A stretch of 64,000 nt of DNA from Desulfomonilia bacterium (GTDB lineage: Bacteria > Desulfobacterota > Desulfomonilia > UBA1062): contig DATCTV010000021.1 in assembly GCA_036567785.1 (NCBI GenBank), positions 1 through 64,000 of the forward strand, given 5' to 3'. Positions within the stretch are counted from its first letter, which is position 1. Each line of letters starts with the position of its first letter. The position numbers and the translations under genes were made by a program. This document shows, piece after piece, positions 43,905-53,520 of the stretch. The notes beneath the pieces are model-generated. The model worked only from the letters and a program-made list of their open reading frames with translations. It was not told the origin of the DNA and made no database searches.

Positions 43905-45202
43905 TGTCATTCATACCGCACAGTATTGAAGAAAGAGCCCTGATGCTCAAAGCAATCGGAATCAGCGATGAGGAAGAGCTTTTCTCCATGATACCTGAAG
44001 AATTGCGTCTCAGGCAAAGGCTGAAAATACCGGGGCCGCTGGATGAGGAAACGATAAAACGGATTCCGCAGGGAAATTTCTCAAAGGCCTTGTTTGCCGG
44101 AGGGGGCATATACCGGCATCATATTCCTGCAATCGTCGATATGATCGCCTCCAGGCAGGAGATATATACCGCATATACGCCTTATCAGCCCGAGATAAGC
44201 CAGGGAACGCTCCAGATAATCTTTGAATACCAGAGCATGATGGCCTCCCTCACGGGAATGGATGTGGCGAACGCCTCCATGTACGACGGTGCTACCGCCC
44301 TTGCCGAGGCAGTAATGATGGCTGTCAGGGCAAAAGATGTCAAACGCATACTTGTTGCAAGGACTGTAAATCCTTCATACCGGGCCGTACTGAAAACATA
44401 CATGGCAAACTTCGAGGTCGTTATTGAAGAAGTCCCATACGATGCCGGATCAGGTCAGATTGACCTTCAGGCCCTTAAGGATATGTCGGGTAACGACTCG
44501 GCTTTTTTCATTCAGAATCCGAATTATTTCGGAATAATAGAGCCGATGGATGAGGTTTCATCAGTTGCAAAACATACGGCATTCTGGGGCATTGTGACGG
44601 GAGATGCCGTTTCCCTTGGACTTTTGAAAAAACCGGGCATCTGGGGTTGCGACGTTGTATCGGGAGATGCCCAATCCTTCGGCAATCCGACAAGCGGCGG
44701 CGGGCCGATGCTGGGATTTATGTGCGTGAAAAAGGACAATGTCCGGCGAATGCCCGGAAGGATTGTGGGGCTTACTGAGGATGCTGCGGGAAACCCAGCA
44801 TTCTGTCTCACCCTTTCAACCAGGGAGCAGCATATCCGGAGGGAAAAGGCCACATCCAACATATGCAGCAATCAGGCATTGTGTGCAACGCGCTCAGCCA
44901 TATACCTGGCAGCCATGGGGCCTGCCGGACTCAGGACCGTAGCAGTTCAAAGCGCAAGGGGGGCAAGGCTCCTGGCGGAAATTTTTGCCAGTAAAGGCTA
45001 TGGTGCTTTGTTCAGCGCTCCGTATTTCAACGAGTTTGTTATAAAAATGAGCGAGGAAAAGGTGATTGAGCTCGAAAATGCAGAGATAACACCCGGCATA
45101 CAAATACAGAGCTGTTATCCGGAAATGCCTGAAGCGGTTCTTGTAACGGTGACCGAAGCAAATTCAAAAGAGGAATTGCGATGCCTGATAGAAAATCTGT
45201 AA
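43904..45202 (+). CDS. gcvPA: Glycine dehydrogenase (decarboxylating) subunit 1
   Basis: This 432-aa protein is the N-terminal half of the two-chain P protein, found in many anaerobes and Gram-positives instead of the single long chain. It has MSFIPHS, YTPYQPEISQGTLQ, MYDGATALAEA and a PLP-fold core. It works with GcvPB to decarboxylate glycine and load the H protein. The ATG overlaps the gcvH stop, and gcvPB starts 22 bp inside its end. Confidence 0.97.
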   Translation: MSFIPHSIEERALMLKAIGISDEEELFSMIPEELRLRQRLKIPGPLDEETIKRIPQGNFSKALFAGGGIYRHHIPAIVDMIASRQEIYTAYTPYQPEISQGTLQIIFEYQSMMASLTGMDVANASMYDGATALAEAVMMAVRAKDVKRILVARTVNPSYRAVLKTYMANFEVVIEEVPYDAGSGQIDLQALKDMSGNDSAFFIQNPNYFGIIEPMDEVSSVAKHTAFWGIVTGDAVSLGLLKKPGIWGCDVVSGDAQSFGNPTSGGGPMLGFMCVKKDNVRRMPGRIVGLTEDAAGNPAFCLTLSTREQHIRREKATSNICSNQALCATRSAIYLAAMGPAGLRTVAVQSARGARLLAEIFASKGYGALFSAPYFNEFVIKMSEEKVIELENAEITPGIQIQSCYPEMPEAVLVTVTEANSKEELRCLIENL

Positions 45203-46665
45203 GCACTTTTCCGGAAATAACGGAACCGGTCCTGAAATTTATCAGTGCCCGTGGAAAAAACAAACGTGTCACACCGCAGCCTTTTGGTCAGGGGGTACCG
45301 GATGACCTTTCAGGTCTCATTGCACCGGAACAGCCCGAAATACCTGATGTTTCCGAGGTTGAGGCGGTGAGGCATTTTACAAGGCTCTCCCGCAGGAATT
45401 TCGGGGTCGACCAGGGCATGTATCCTCTAGGCTCCTGCACCATGAAATACAACCCCAAGATATCCGAGGCAATCGCACAAAGCATTGCAGAAAAGCACCC
45501 TGCCGACAGGTTTGCCATGAGCAATGTGCTCAGGGCGCTTGCCGCGCTCAAGCGCTATCTTACAGATATATGCGGGATGGAAGGCTGCAGCCTCTGGCCT
45601 GCGGCCGGCGCACACGGCGAGCTTACCGGGATGCTCATTATAAAAAAGGCAATTTCGTCAAAGGGTGAAAAGAGATCTCTTGTCCTCATCCCCGATACGG
45701 CGCATGGAACAAACCCGGCATCATGCGCCATTGCAGGTTTTCAGATAAAAAACATTCCTTCCGGGCCAAAAGGTTATCTTGAAGCGAAAACGCTCAAAGA
45801 GCACCTTACTCCCGAAGTCGCGGCGCTGATGATCACCAACCCTAACACGCTGGGAATATTCGAGCAGGAGATAAGAGAGATAGCAGACCTCCTGCATGCC
45901 AACGGTTCATATCTTTATATGGACGGTGCGAACCTGAACGCCATAATGGGTATGGCCAGACCCGGAGACATGGGTGTGGACTGCATGCATGTCAACCTTC
46001 ACAAGACCTTTTCAACGCCGCACGGAGGCGGAGGTCCCGGAGCGGGGCCAGTGCTTGTAAACGAGGAACTGGAGAAATTTCTCCCTGTGCCGAGAATCGT
46101 GCATGAACCGCATAAGCCTTTTGTCCTGAGCTATGACGCACCCGAATCAATCGGCAGGGTCCATTCGTTTCTGGGAAATGTAAGCGTGCTGATAAAGGCG
46201 CTTGTTTATATCGTCAGCATAGGCCCCGGCGGCATATGCGAGGCTTCGAGAACGGCGGTGCTCAATGCGAATTATCTTAAAAAGAAGCTTTCAGAAATAT
46301 TCGATCTGCCCTACGAAACGCCCACGCTGCATGAATTCGTACTCTCCGACAAGAATCAGAAGGACGCACATGTAAGCACAATGGATATGGCGAAGGCTCT
46401 TATGGATTACGGGTTCCACCCGCCTACCGTATATTTCCCGCTCGTCGTTCCCGGGGCGATAATGATCGAGCCTACCGAGACCGAGTCTCTTGCCGAACTC
46501 GACAGGTTTGCGGAAGCCATGAAGGAAATAGCGGAACTCGCAAAGACCGATCCGGAATCGTTCCATGCAAGACCACTTATGACGCCTGTTGCAAGGGTTG
46601 ACGAGGTGAAGGCCGCCCGCAGCCTGATACTTTCATGGAATGAAATTAAATCCAATTCCTTATAA
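45181..46665 (+). CDS. gcvPB: Glycine dehydrogenase (decarboxylating) subunit 2
   Basis: This 494-aa PLP-bearing half of the P protein has its Schiff-base Lys in NLHKTFSTPHGGGGPGAG. The N-terminus contains FTRLSRRNFGVDQGMYP and the core LIPDTAHGTNPASC. It completes the set folD-gcvT-gcvH-gcvPA-gcvPB; the L protein (lpd) is not in the window. The start lies within gcvPA, with AGAGGA ahead. The ECF sigma gene begins 11 bases later. Confidence 0.97.
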   Translation: MPDRKSVSTFPEITEPVLKFISARGKNKRVTPQPFGQGVPDDLSGLIAPEQPEIPDVSEVEAVRHFTRLSRRNFGVDQGMYPLGSCTMKYNPKISEAIAQSIAEKHPADRFAMSNVLRALAALKRYLTDICGMEGCSLWPAAGAHGELTGMLIIKKAISSKGEKRSLVLIPDTAHGTNPASCAIAGFQIKNIPSGPKGYLEAKTLKEHLTPEVAALMITNPNTLGIFEQEIREIADLLHANGSYLYMDGANLNAIMGMARPGDMGVDCMHVNLHKTFSTPHGGGGPGAGPVLVNEELEKFLPVPRIVHEPHKPFVLSYDAPESIGRVHSFLGNVSVLIKALVYIVSIGPGGICEASRTAVLNANYLKKKLSEIFDLPYETPTLHEFVLSDKNQKDAHVSTMDMAKALMDYGFHPPTVYFPLVVPGAIMIEPTETESLAELDRFAEAMKEIAELAKTDPESFHARPLMTPVARVDEVKAARSLILSWNEIKSNSL

Positions 46666-46676
46666 AAATTATCTAA

Positions 46677-47261
46677 ATGGGTAAGGCAAAAAACAAGATA
46701 AACGAAGCAGAACTCGTAAGGAGGATAAAGAGCGGTGACAATACCGCAGTGGAGGATTTTGTCAGGCAATACTCATCCAGGGTATACAGCCTTGCCTATC
46801 AGCTTACACGGAGCAGCAGCGCTGCGGAAGAGATCATGCAGGAGGTCTTCATTACCGTGATCTCAAAGATAGCGACCCTTGAGAACGAGAGTTATTTCTC
46901 GACCTGGCTTTACAGGGTGACGGCGAACGCGGCATACGGATATCTCAGAAAAGAAAAAAAACACAAGGACCTTGTGCCGGTTGACGATGTCGAGGCCGGC
47001 TCAGGTGTTTTGCAGGATCTGGCAGACCTGCCCGATGACATACTTTTATCCGACGAGAGCAGGGAGATAGTGAGGCAGGCAATAGACAGGCTGCCCGAGA
47101 CGCTTCGCACGATCGTGATCATGAAGGACGTGGAAGGGCTTCAGAACGAAGAGATCGCAGAGGCCATGAAACTTTCACTACCTGCGGTCAAATCGCGGCT
47201 CCACAGGGGAAGGCTTATGTTGAGGGATAAGCTTTCAAGGCATCTGAGGAGGTATTCGTGA
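46677..47261 (+). CDS. ECF-family RNA polymerase sigma factor
   Basis: This 194-aa group 4 sigma factor has sigma-2 at about 25-95 (SAAEEIMQEVFITVI, FSTWLYRVTANAAY) and sigma-4 at about 135-185 (LPETLRTIVIMKDVEGL, then a helix-turn-helix IAEAMKLSLPAVKSRLHRGR). It overlaps the zinc-finger gene by 4 bp, the standard sigma/anti-sigma pairing. It follows gcvPB by 11 bases, so it may be read from the glycine-cleavage operon as well as any promoter inside gcvPB. The target regulon is unknown. Confidence 0.94.
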   Translation: MGKAKNKINEAELVRRIKSGDNTAVEDFVRQYSSRVYSLAYQLTRSSSAAEEIMQEVFITVISKIATLENESYFSTWLYRVTANAAYGYLRKEKKHKDLVPVDDVEAGSGVLQDLADLPDDILLSDESREIVRQAIDRLPETLRTIVIMKDVEGLQNEEIAEAMKLSLPAVKSRLHRGRLMLRDKLSRHLRRYS

Positions 47262-47512
47262 AGGACGGAATAAAGAAATGCGAACACTATTTGAAACTAC
47301 TCTGTGAATATGTCGATTCCGAACTTTCCGAAGACCTTCACGAGGATTTCAAAAGACATATCGAATCATGTGAAGCATGCTGGAAGGCTTTCAGGACATA
47401 TAATATCACGGTCACACTCTCAAAAAAGACAAAAGTCATCCATACTGTATCCGCCGAACAGGTAGAAAGGCTTTGTTCAATAGTCAACAGCTGCCTGAAC
47501 TGCAAAAAATAA
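47258..47512 (+). CDS. Zinc-finger (zf-HC2) anti-sigma factor candidate
   Basis: This 84-aa protein has a zf-HC2 motif of the anti-sigma type: HIESCEAC gives His-x3-Cys-x2-Cys in the N-terminal half. It lacks a membrane helix, unlike most anti-sigma factors of this kind, so it should act in the cytoplasm, perhaps as a redox or metal sensor. A further Cys pair (SCLNCKK) lies at the C-terminus. The GTG start overlaps the sigma gene stop by 4 bp. Confidence 0.82.
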   Translation: MKDGIKKCEHYLKLLCEYVDSELSEDLHEDFKRHIESCEACWKAFRTYNITVTLSKKTKVIHTVSAEQVERLCSIVNSCLNCKK

Positions 47513-47522
47513 TTTTCCTTCC

Positions 47523-48248
47523 CTACCCGTCAAGGTCTTTAAGATATTTTTCCCTGTCCAGAAGGAAGTCCCTGTAAATTCTGTAATAATCGGTTTCCTC
47601 GTAATGAATGGGCTCAAGTTTCTCGCCGTCGAAGCTTATGATCTTAGCACCGGGACAGCTTAAAAGGATCGGAGAATGAGTTGCTATTACGAACTGGGCA
47701 TGGCCGTCGGCGCTCATCAGGGTAAGCAGCCTAAGGAATTCTATCTGTCTTTTGGGCGAAAGAGCCGTCTCCGGCTCATCGAGGAAATAAACACCTTCGA
47801 TCCTGTAGCGGGATTTGAAAAACGACATGAAGGATTCGCCGTGAGACTGTGTGATGAGAGATTTGCCGCCGAAATAATCAAGCAGGTCTGGGTCGCAGCT
47901 TGCCCAGTCGTCGATGATTGTTGCAAGATGCTCATAGGATTCCGCCGAAAAATAGGCGCCAGGTTTTTTACCGTCAGCCCATTCGATATCTATATAGCGG
48001 TAAAGCTCATCTTCGTATGGATTATAGTCGAACCGCGTCTTGCCGTATTCCTTCCATATATAGATACCGCATCTTTTTGTGACGGCCTTCAATAAAGTGG
48101 ACTTTCCCGAGCCGTTTTCACCGCAGAAAAACGTGATCTTCGTATCGAATTCGAGCGCAGGCGACATCTTGAAAACATCCAGGTTGAAGGGATAGATATC
48201 CTTTACCGGATAATCTTGAGGTCTCAATGTCAGTTTTTTCAGATGCAT
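47523..48248 (-). CDS. AAA-family ATPase, COG3910-like
   Basis: This 241-aa SMC/ABC-type ATPase has Walker A FCGENGSGKSTLLKA and, at the C-terminal side, the fused signature/Walker B YFLDEPETALSPKRQ, then ATHSPIL. It resembles the single-domain predicted ATPases of COG3910. It has no coiled coil and no nuclease partner next to it. It is a lone minus-strand gene, convergent with the anti-sigma gene 10 bases away. Function is unknown beyond ATP binding. Confidence 0.85.
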   Translation of the reverse strand: MHLKKLTLRPQDYPVKDIYPFNLDVFKMSPALEFDTKITFFCGENGSGKSTLLKAVTKRCGIYIWKEYGKTRFDYNPYEDELYRYIDIEWADGKKPGAYFSAESYEHLATIIDDWASCDPDLLDYFGGKSLITQSHGESFMSFFKSRYRIEGVYFLDEPETALSPKRQIEFLRLLTLMSADGHAQFVIATHSPILLSCPGAKIISFDGEKLEPIHYEETDYYRIYRDFLLDREKYLKDLDG

Positions 48249-48271
48249 GTATTTTATTTAGCACATCCTGA

Positions 48272-48298
48272 TTGACGATGCCTGCCTGAATTTATAAT
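48272..48298 (+). promoter_or_regulatory. Candidate promoter for acyl-CoA dehydrogenase
   Basis: TTGACG (48272-48277) and a perfect TATAAT (48293-48298) are spaced 15 bp, slightly short. AAGGGAGG follows 20 or so bases later, ahead of the ATG at 48334. Confidence 0.45.
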
Positions 48299-48333
48299 AA
48301 TGCACCTTCATATACTTATAAGGGAGGTATTCT

Positions 48334-50184
48334 ATGGCACAAATGATTCTTGATGAAAGGGATCAGCAGTTCATACTCTATGAAATGCTCGATGTGGAGA
48401 AGCTTTGTGAAAAGCCCAGGTTCGCCGACTTTTCAAAGGACATGTTCGACATGATGCTTGCAGAGGCCCAGAAGATGGCTGTCGAGGAGATTTTTCCGAC
48501 GCTTGCGGAAAGCGACAAGGAAGGATGCAGGCTTGAGAACGGGCAGGTTTATGTCCCCAAATGCTTTGAAAGGGTGTTCAAGCTCTTCTGCGAAGGCGGC
48601 TGGATAGGAATGAGCTTTCCGCCGGAAGAAGGCGGACAGGGCGTACCGGTAACGGTAAGGACTGCGGCAACGGAATGGTTTTTCCACAACTTTGCATTTA
48701 TCTGCTATCCGTTCGCCTGCGAAGGTGCGGCCCATCTGATCATGACCTACGGAACCGAGGAGCAGAAGCATAAATATATCCCCAAGATGCTTGCAGGCCA
48801 GTGGGGCGGTACCATGGTTCTGACCGAGCCCGGTGCGGGAACCGACCTCGGCAATATGACCACAAAGGCCATCCGCCAGCCTGACGGGACTTTCAGGATT
48901 CAGGGAACGAAAATATTCATAACCGCTGGCGATCAGAACCTTACGGAAAACATCATCCACCCTGTGCTTGCAAGGATCGAAGGCGACCCGGCGGGCACAA
49001 AGGGCATCTCGATATTCATAGTGCCGAAATACATACTGAACGAAGACGGTACCCCAGGCAAACGCAACGACTACCAGATCGCCAATATCGAAGAGAAAAT
49101 GGGTATCCACGGCAGCGCCACATGCCTAATAAATTTCGGCGACAACAACGAATGCTATGCCGAACTTCTGGGCGAAGAAAGGGAAGGCATGAAGATCATG
49201 TTCCAGATGATGAACGAGGCACGCCTTGCTGTCGGCATGCAGGGCATTGCAAGCGCGTCCATCGCATATCTCCATGCGCTTCAGTATGCCAAGGACAGGC
49301 TCCAGGGCTCTTCCCTGCTGGAAATGAAAAATCCTGAAGCCCCCAGGGTTCCGATCATCCAGCATGCCGATGTCAGGCGCAACCTCTTATGGATGAAATC
49401 GAATGTCGAGAGCATGAGGGCACTTGGCTATTTCATCGCATACTGTTTCGACAGGTGCCTTGTGGCCGAAAACGCCGAGGAAATGGATAAGTGGCTTGGG
49501 CTGGCCGAGGTCCTTACGCCGATCTGCAAGGCCTACTGTTCGGATGTGGCATTCAAGGTCACCGAGACCGCCATGCAGGTCTATGGCGGATACGGATACT
49601 GCGCCGAATACCCTGTGGAGCAGTTCCTCAGAGACGAAAAGATCGCCTCCATCTATGAAGGAGCAAACGGCATACAGGCGCTCGACCTGATCGGCCGCAA
49701 GCTCGGCATGAAAAAAGGCACGTATTTCATGGGGCTTCTGGGCGAGATGAACGCCACAATTGCAAAATTCAAGGATACGGAAGGCCTTAAGGACCTGGCC
49801 GATGACGTTCAGGCGGGTGTAAACACTCTGGCCGAGATGGCGATGTTCTTTGCAAAGTGCGGCAAAGAAGGCAAATTCCTCATTCCCGTCAATAATGCAT
49901 ACCCGTTCCTTATGCTCATGGGCAAGGTTGTCTCTGCATGGTTCATATTCTGGCAGGCGGGCATTGCAGAGAAGAAGCTCTCTGCTATCGCCGCCGAGAA
50001 GGGCGTTACAGATACGGCGCAGCTTGCCAAAATAAGCAAGGATGCGGCATTTTATATCGGCAAGATAAACGCCGCCAAATTCTTCATCAGGAATGTTCTG
50101 CCTGAAATCGAAGGCATTGTGAAAGGCATCAAGAAAGAAGACATGTCCAACCTGGAGATCCCTGAAGAAAGCTTTGCGTCATAA
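48334..50184 (+). CDS. Long-form acyl-CoA dehydrogenase
   Basis: This 616-aa flavoenzyme oxidises acyl-CoA thioesters (first step of beta-oxidation) and passes electrons to an electron-transfer flavoprotein. It has an N-terminal helical domain, FAD-contact motifs MVLTEPGAGTDLGNMT and IFITAGDQNLTENI, the catalytic region YGGYGYCAEYPVEQFLRD followed by IYEGANGIQALDL with the expected Glu, and an extra C-terminal helical domain of about 150 residues. That C-terminal domain makes it longer than the 380-aa classical enzymes and is typical of the group found in fatty-acid and aromatic-acid degraders. Substrate chain length cannot be told. Confidence 0.93.
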   Translation: MAQMILDERDQQFILYEMLDVEKLCEKPRFADFSKDMFDMMLAEAQKMAVEEIFPTLAESDKEGCRLENGQVYVPKCFERVFKLFCEGGWIGMSFPPEEGGQGVPVTVRTAATEWFFHNFAFICYPFACEGAAHLIMTYGTEEQKHKYIPKMLAGQWGGTMVLTEPGAGTDLGNMTTKAIRQPDGTFRIQGTKIFITAGDQNLTENIIHPVLARIEGDPAGTKGISIFIVPKYILNEDGTPGKRNDYQIANIEEKMGIHGSATCLINFGDNNECYAELLGEEREGMKIMFQMMNEARLAVGMQGIASASIAYLHALQYAKDRLQGSSLLEMKNPEAPRVPIIQHADVRRNLLWMKSNVESMRALGYFIAYCFDRCLVAENAEEMDKWLGLAEVLTPICKAYCSDVAFKVTETAMQVYGGYGYCAEYPVEQFLRDEKIASIYEGANGIQALDLIGRKLGMKKGTYFMGLLGEMNATIAKFKDTEGLKDLADDVQAGVNTLAEMAMFFAKCGKEGKFLIPVNNAYPFLMLMGKVVSAWFIFWQAGIAEKKLSAIAAEKGVTDTAQLAKISKDAAFYIGKINAAKFFIRNVLPEIEGIVKGIKKEDMSNLEIPEESFAS

Positions 50185-50198
50185 AGTTCGTCATACAA

Positions 50199-50246
50199 AG
50201 GCCTTAATTCCCGGCGCATCATCGGTGTGCCGGGGCTTTCAGGCCT
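50199..50246 (+). terminator. Nested hairpin after the acyl-CoA dehydrogenase gene
   Basis: CCCGGC (50210-50215) pairs with GCCGGG (50229-50234), and AGGCC/GGCCT arms (50199-50246) surround it. No T-tract follows, so it may stabilise the mRNA end or act as a weak terminator. Confidence 0.4.
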
Positions 50247-50326
50247 GATTCCCATTCTTATCATCTGTGCTCTTTTGTCTTATTGTGATAGTATAATCTG
50301 GAAGAATGCCTCTAAAGGAGGGTCTT

Positions 50327-51130
50327 ATGAAAAAGACAGTCAGCGTACTCGATGTTGTCCAGAGCAAAGGTAAAAAACGCATTGTCGTGGTGACATGCTA
50401 TGACTTCACTATGGCGCGCATTCTTAATTCGACCGATGTCGATATAATCCTTGTGGGCGATTCGGCAGGGGGCGTCATTGCGGGCTATGACAACACAATC
50501 CCTGTCACCATGGATCAGATGATATATCATACGAAGTGCGTTGCGGCTGCAAAACCCAAGGCGCTCATTGTGGGCGACATGCCTTTCATGTCTTATCAGG
50601 TAAGCGTCGAAGAGGCCCTCAGAAACGCCGGGAGGTTCCTTAAGGAAGGCGGCGCCGGCGCAATAAAGCTCGAGGGCGGCATCCGTGTGATCGAGCAGGT
50701 CAAGGCAATCATCAGGGCCGACATACCGGTCATGGGGCATCTGGGGCTGACGCCGCAGTCAGTCTATGCATTCGGCGGCCACAGGGTTCAGGGCCGAGGG
50801 GTTTCCGCCGTACAAAGGCTTATGGACGACGCCCTTGCGCTTGAGGACGCAGGCGCATTTGCCATAGTGCTCGAATGCGTGCCTGCGCCTGTTGCGAAAA
50901 AGGTCACGGAAAAGCTTTCCATCCCGACAATCGGCATAGGGGCAGGCGTTGCCTGCGACGGCCAGGTGCTGGTGATACAGGACATGCTCGGCATGAACAA
51001 GGAGTTCAAACCCAAGTTCGTAAAAAGATATATGGAACTTTGCGATACCATAGCGGACGCCGTAAACACCTATTCAGCGGAAGTCCGGGCTGGTACCTTC
51101 CCGGATGACGAACATTCTTTTCTGGAGTAG
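50327..51130 (+). CDS. panB: Ketopantoate hydroxymethyltransferase
   Basis: This 267-aa enzyme adds a hydroxymethyl group from methylenetetrahydrofolate to ketoisovalerate in pantothenate synthesis. It has [41 protein letters not shown] and [17 protein letters not shown]. The ATG at 50327 is preferred over 50306 because AAAGGAGGG lies 6 bases ahead. It has no panC neighbour. It draws on the same C1-folate pool as the gcv genes 4 kb away. Confidence 0.96.
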   Translation: MKKTVSVLDVVQSKGKKRIVVVTCYDFTMARILNSTDVDIILVGDSAGGVIAGYDNTIPVTMDQMIYHTKCVAAAKPKALIVGDMPFMSYQVSVEEALRNAGRFLKEGGAGAIKLEGGIRVIEQVKAIIRADIPVMGHLGLTPQSVYAFGGHRVQGRGVSAVQRLMDDALALEDAGAFAIVLECVPAPVAKKVTEKLSIPTIGIGAGVACDGQVLVIQDMLGMNKEFKPKFVKRYMELCDTIADAVNTYSAEVRAGTFPDDEHSFLE

Positions 51131-51224
51131 CAGCAACCGATTGGAAAAACTATCGGAGGAACTTATTGTAAAGAATCCTGCAGAATTGTGTAACAAAATC
51201 ACTTTCTGATCTAAAGGAGATCAT

Positions 51225-53480
51225 ATGAGAAAGACAATTATTTTTCTTACGATAGTATTTTTTCTGATCATTATCTCTGATGCCCAGGCAAAAAAAAGTC
51301 AGGTTCAGCACAATGAAGCCGAAAGCTATACCCTGGGTAATTTTATTGCGGTTTATCCGAGTGAAAATAACACACTTAAAATAATGCATGCCGCGAATCC
51401 GCAAAAAATTCTGTGGGAAAGCGCTTCCGGCGGGTTCATTTCCGCGGCTGTTGCTAGCGAGAAGATTACAGAATCAAGAGGCTCGGTCAGGCTTGATGAA
51501 AAGATATTGAAAAGGCTCAAACCTGCAGGAGACGAAAAAGCGGCATATGACGGTAGTGTGCTTACAATCAGTGGGCATCTGAAAGGAGACGGAATTGAAG
51601 CCCCCTTTGAGTTTTCATTAAGGCCTGTCTCTCAAAACCGGCTGGGTTTCGAAGTTAAGATCAGCGACGAAGCTAGCCAGTGCAACAGGCTCTTTCTGCA
51701 TTATGCATCAAGTTCTGATGAAAAGTTCTATGGTTTCGGGGAGCAGTTCACATACCTTAATCTCAAGGGCAGAAAATTTCCTGTCGTTTCTCAGGAGCAG
51801 GGGATAGGCAGAGGAGCCTTTCCTTTGACGTCTATTGTAAACTATGTAGCCCCGGGTTCGGGCGGCTCATGGTTTTCTACCTATACGGCTGTTCCGTTTT
51901 ACCTGACTACGAAATTAAGGGGCCTCTTTCTTGAAAACCATGAAATCACAATATTCGATCTCACAGATAACGATGAAGTTACAATCGAAAACTGGGGCAC
52001 CTGCTTTTCAGGCCAGATAATAAACGGTGATTCTTATTATAAGCTAATAGAGGAATTCACTGAATATGCAGGCCGCATGCCGAAGCTTCCAGACTGGATG
52101 AATGGAGGCGCCATAATAGGGATGCAGGGCGGGACTAAAGCTGTACTGGAAAAGTTCGAGGCCCTTAAAAAATCCGGTACTCCGATGGGCGGATTCTGGC
52201 TGCAGGACTGGGTCGGCAAAAGGAAGACATCTTTCGGCTCACAACTCTGGTGGAACTGGGAGCTTGATACGGTTCAATATCCCGATTGGGATAAAATGCG
52301 TGCCGCCCTTATGGCTGAAAAAGACCTGAGCGGTGACGGCAGGGGCATAAGGGTGCTCACATACATCAATCCCTTTCTGGCCGATGTCGAAGCAAAAAAG
52401 GATGCCTCCGGAATGGCATTGTATAAAAGGAATCTCTTCAAGGAAGCGGCCCTTAAAGGCTATCTGGTCAGAAACAGCTCAGGCGGAGCTTACATGATAA
52501 AAAATACCAGTTTCGACGCCGGACTTGTTGATATCACGAATCCCGAAGCAAGAAACTGGTTGAAGGGCATAATCAGGGATCAGGTAATCGGTGCGGGTGC
52601 ATCGGGATGGATGGCGGATTTCGGCGAGGCACTGCCGTTTGATGCAAAACTGCTTTCAGGTGTGTCTGCCATGAGTTATCACAATATGTACCCAGAAGAG
52701 TGGGCCAGGCTGAACAGGGAAGTGATCAGGGAAGCTGGGCTTGAAGGAGATACAGTTTTCTTCAGCAGGAGCGGGGCCACAAAGAGTCCCATGTACAGCA
52801 CGCTGTTCTGGCTGGGAGACCAGCTAGTAAGCTTTGACGGTGATGACGGGATGTATTCATCACTCAAGGGCATGCTTTCGGGCGGAATCTCCGGCTACAG
52901 CCTCAACCACAGCGACATTGGCGGCTACACTACATTGGGCCCGCTCTACAAGCGGTCAAAAGAGCTGCTTCTGAGATGGATGGAAATGAACGCCTTCACC
53001 GCTGTGTACCGGACCCATGAAGGAAATCAGCCTGACAACAATATCCAGTTTTACAGCGACGGTGAAACAATGGCCCATTTTGCAAAATTTGCTAGAGTTT
53101 ACAGGGCGCTTGCACCGTACAGGGAAACGCTCATGGATGAAGCCGGTAAAACCGGCAAACCTCTTGTGAGGCACCTCATGCTGGAATTTCCTGATGACCC
53201 GAAGGCAGTTGATATAGACAGCGAGTTCATGCTGGGTTCTGATTTTCTTATCGCCCCTGTGATGGATAAAGGAATAACGCTCAAAAAGGTATATCTGCCG
53301 GAAGGCTTCTGGGTTCATCTGTGGACAGGCAAGGTCTATGGCTCGATTATGTCGGGCGGGGAATGTTTTGTCGAGTCACCGATCGGCGAACCTCCTGTAT
53401 TCTATAAAAAGGGTTCAACGGCAGGTGAAAAACTGGCTCTGGAAATAAAAAAGGTTGTGAACGGTGATAACCAAAATTGA
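51225..53480 (+). CDS. Secreted GH31 glycosidase, YihQ-related
   Basis: This 751-aa exported retaining glycosidase has a signal peptide at about 1-22 ending AQA. Nucleophile Asp465 is in GWMADFGEALP, and the acid/base is probably Asp532 in LGDQLVSF. HSDIGGYTTL and MRWMEMNAF-like segments place it near YihQ (sulfoquinovosidase) within GH31. In YihQ an Arg and a Trp (R301, W304) bind the sulfonate; here the aligned stretch FGSQLWWNW has Gln340 and Trp343, so the Arg is missing. A role on neutral alpha-glycosides is therefore more likely. AAAGGAG precedes the ATG. No sulfoquinovose genes adjoin it. Confidence 0.9.
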   Translation: MRKTIIFLTIVFFLIIISDAQAKKSQVQHNEAESYTLGNFIAVYPSENNTLKIMHAANPQKILWESASGGFISAAVASEKITESRGSVRLDEKILKRLKPAGDEKAAYDGSVLTISGHLKGDGIEAPFEFSLRPVSQNRLGFEVKISDEASQCNRLFLHYASSSDEKFYGFGEQFTYLNLKGRKFPVVSQEQGIGRGAFPLTSIVNYVAPGSGGSWFSTYTAVPFYLTTKLRGLFLENHEITIFDLTDNDEVTIENWGTCFSGQIINGDSYYKLIEEFTEYAGRMPKLPDWMNGGAIIGMQGGTKAVLEKFEALKKSGTPMGGFWLQDWVGKRKTSFGSQLWWNWELDTVQYPDWDKMRAALMAEKDLSGDGRGIRVLTYINPFLADVEAKKDASGMALYKRNLFKEAALKGYLVRNSSGGAYMIKNTSFDAGLVDITNPEARNWLKGIIRDQVIGAGASGWMADFGEALPFDAKLLSGVSAMSYHNMYPEEWARLNREVIREAGLEGDTVFFSRSGATKSPMYSTLFWLGDQLVSFDGDDGMYSSLKGMLSGGISGYSLNHSDIGGYTTLGPLYKRSKELLLRWMEMNAFTAVYRTHEGNQPDNNIQFYSDGETMAHFAKFARVYRALAPYRETLMDEAGKTGKPLVRHLMLEFPDDPKAVDIDSEFMLGSDFLIAPVMDKGITLKKVYLPEGFWVHLWTGKVYGSIMSGGECFVESPIGEPPVFYKKGSTAGEKLALEIKKVVNGDNQN

Positions 53481-53520
53481 GCTGGTAACAACTTATTCTG
53501 AAAATTGATTATGAACTGAT

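Noticed and set aside
48433-49110. 225-aa minus-strand frame
   Set aside because: Antisense to the acyl-CoA dehydrogenase, rich in His and Arg as shadows of that gene are; no start signal.
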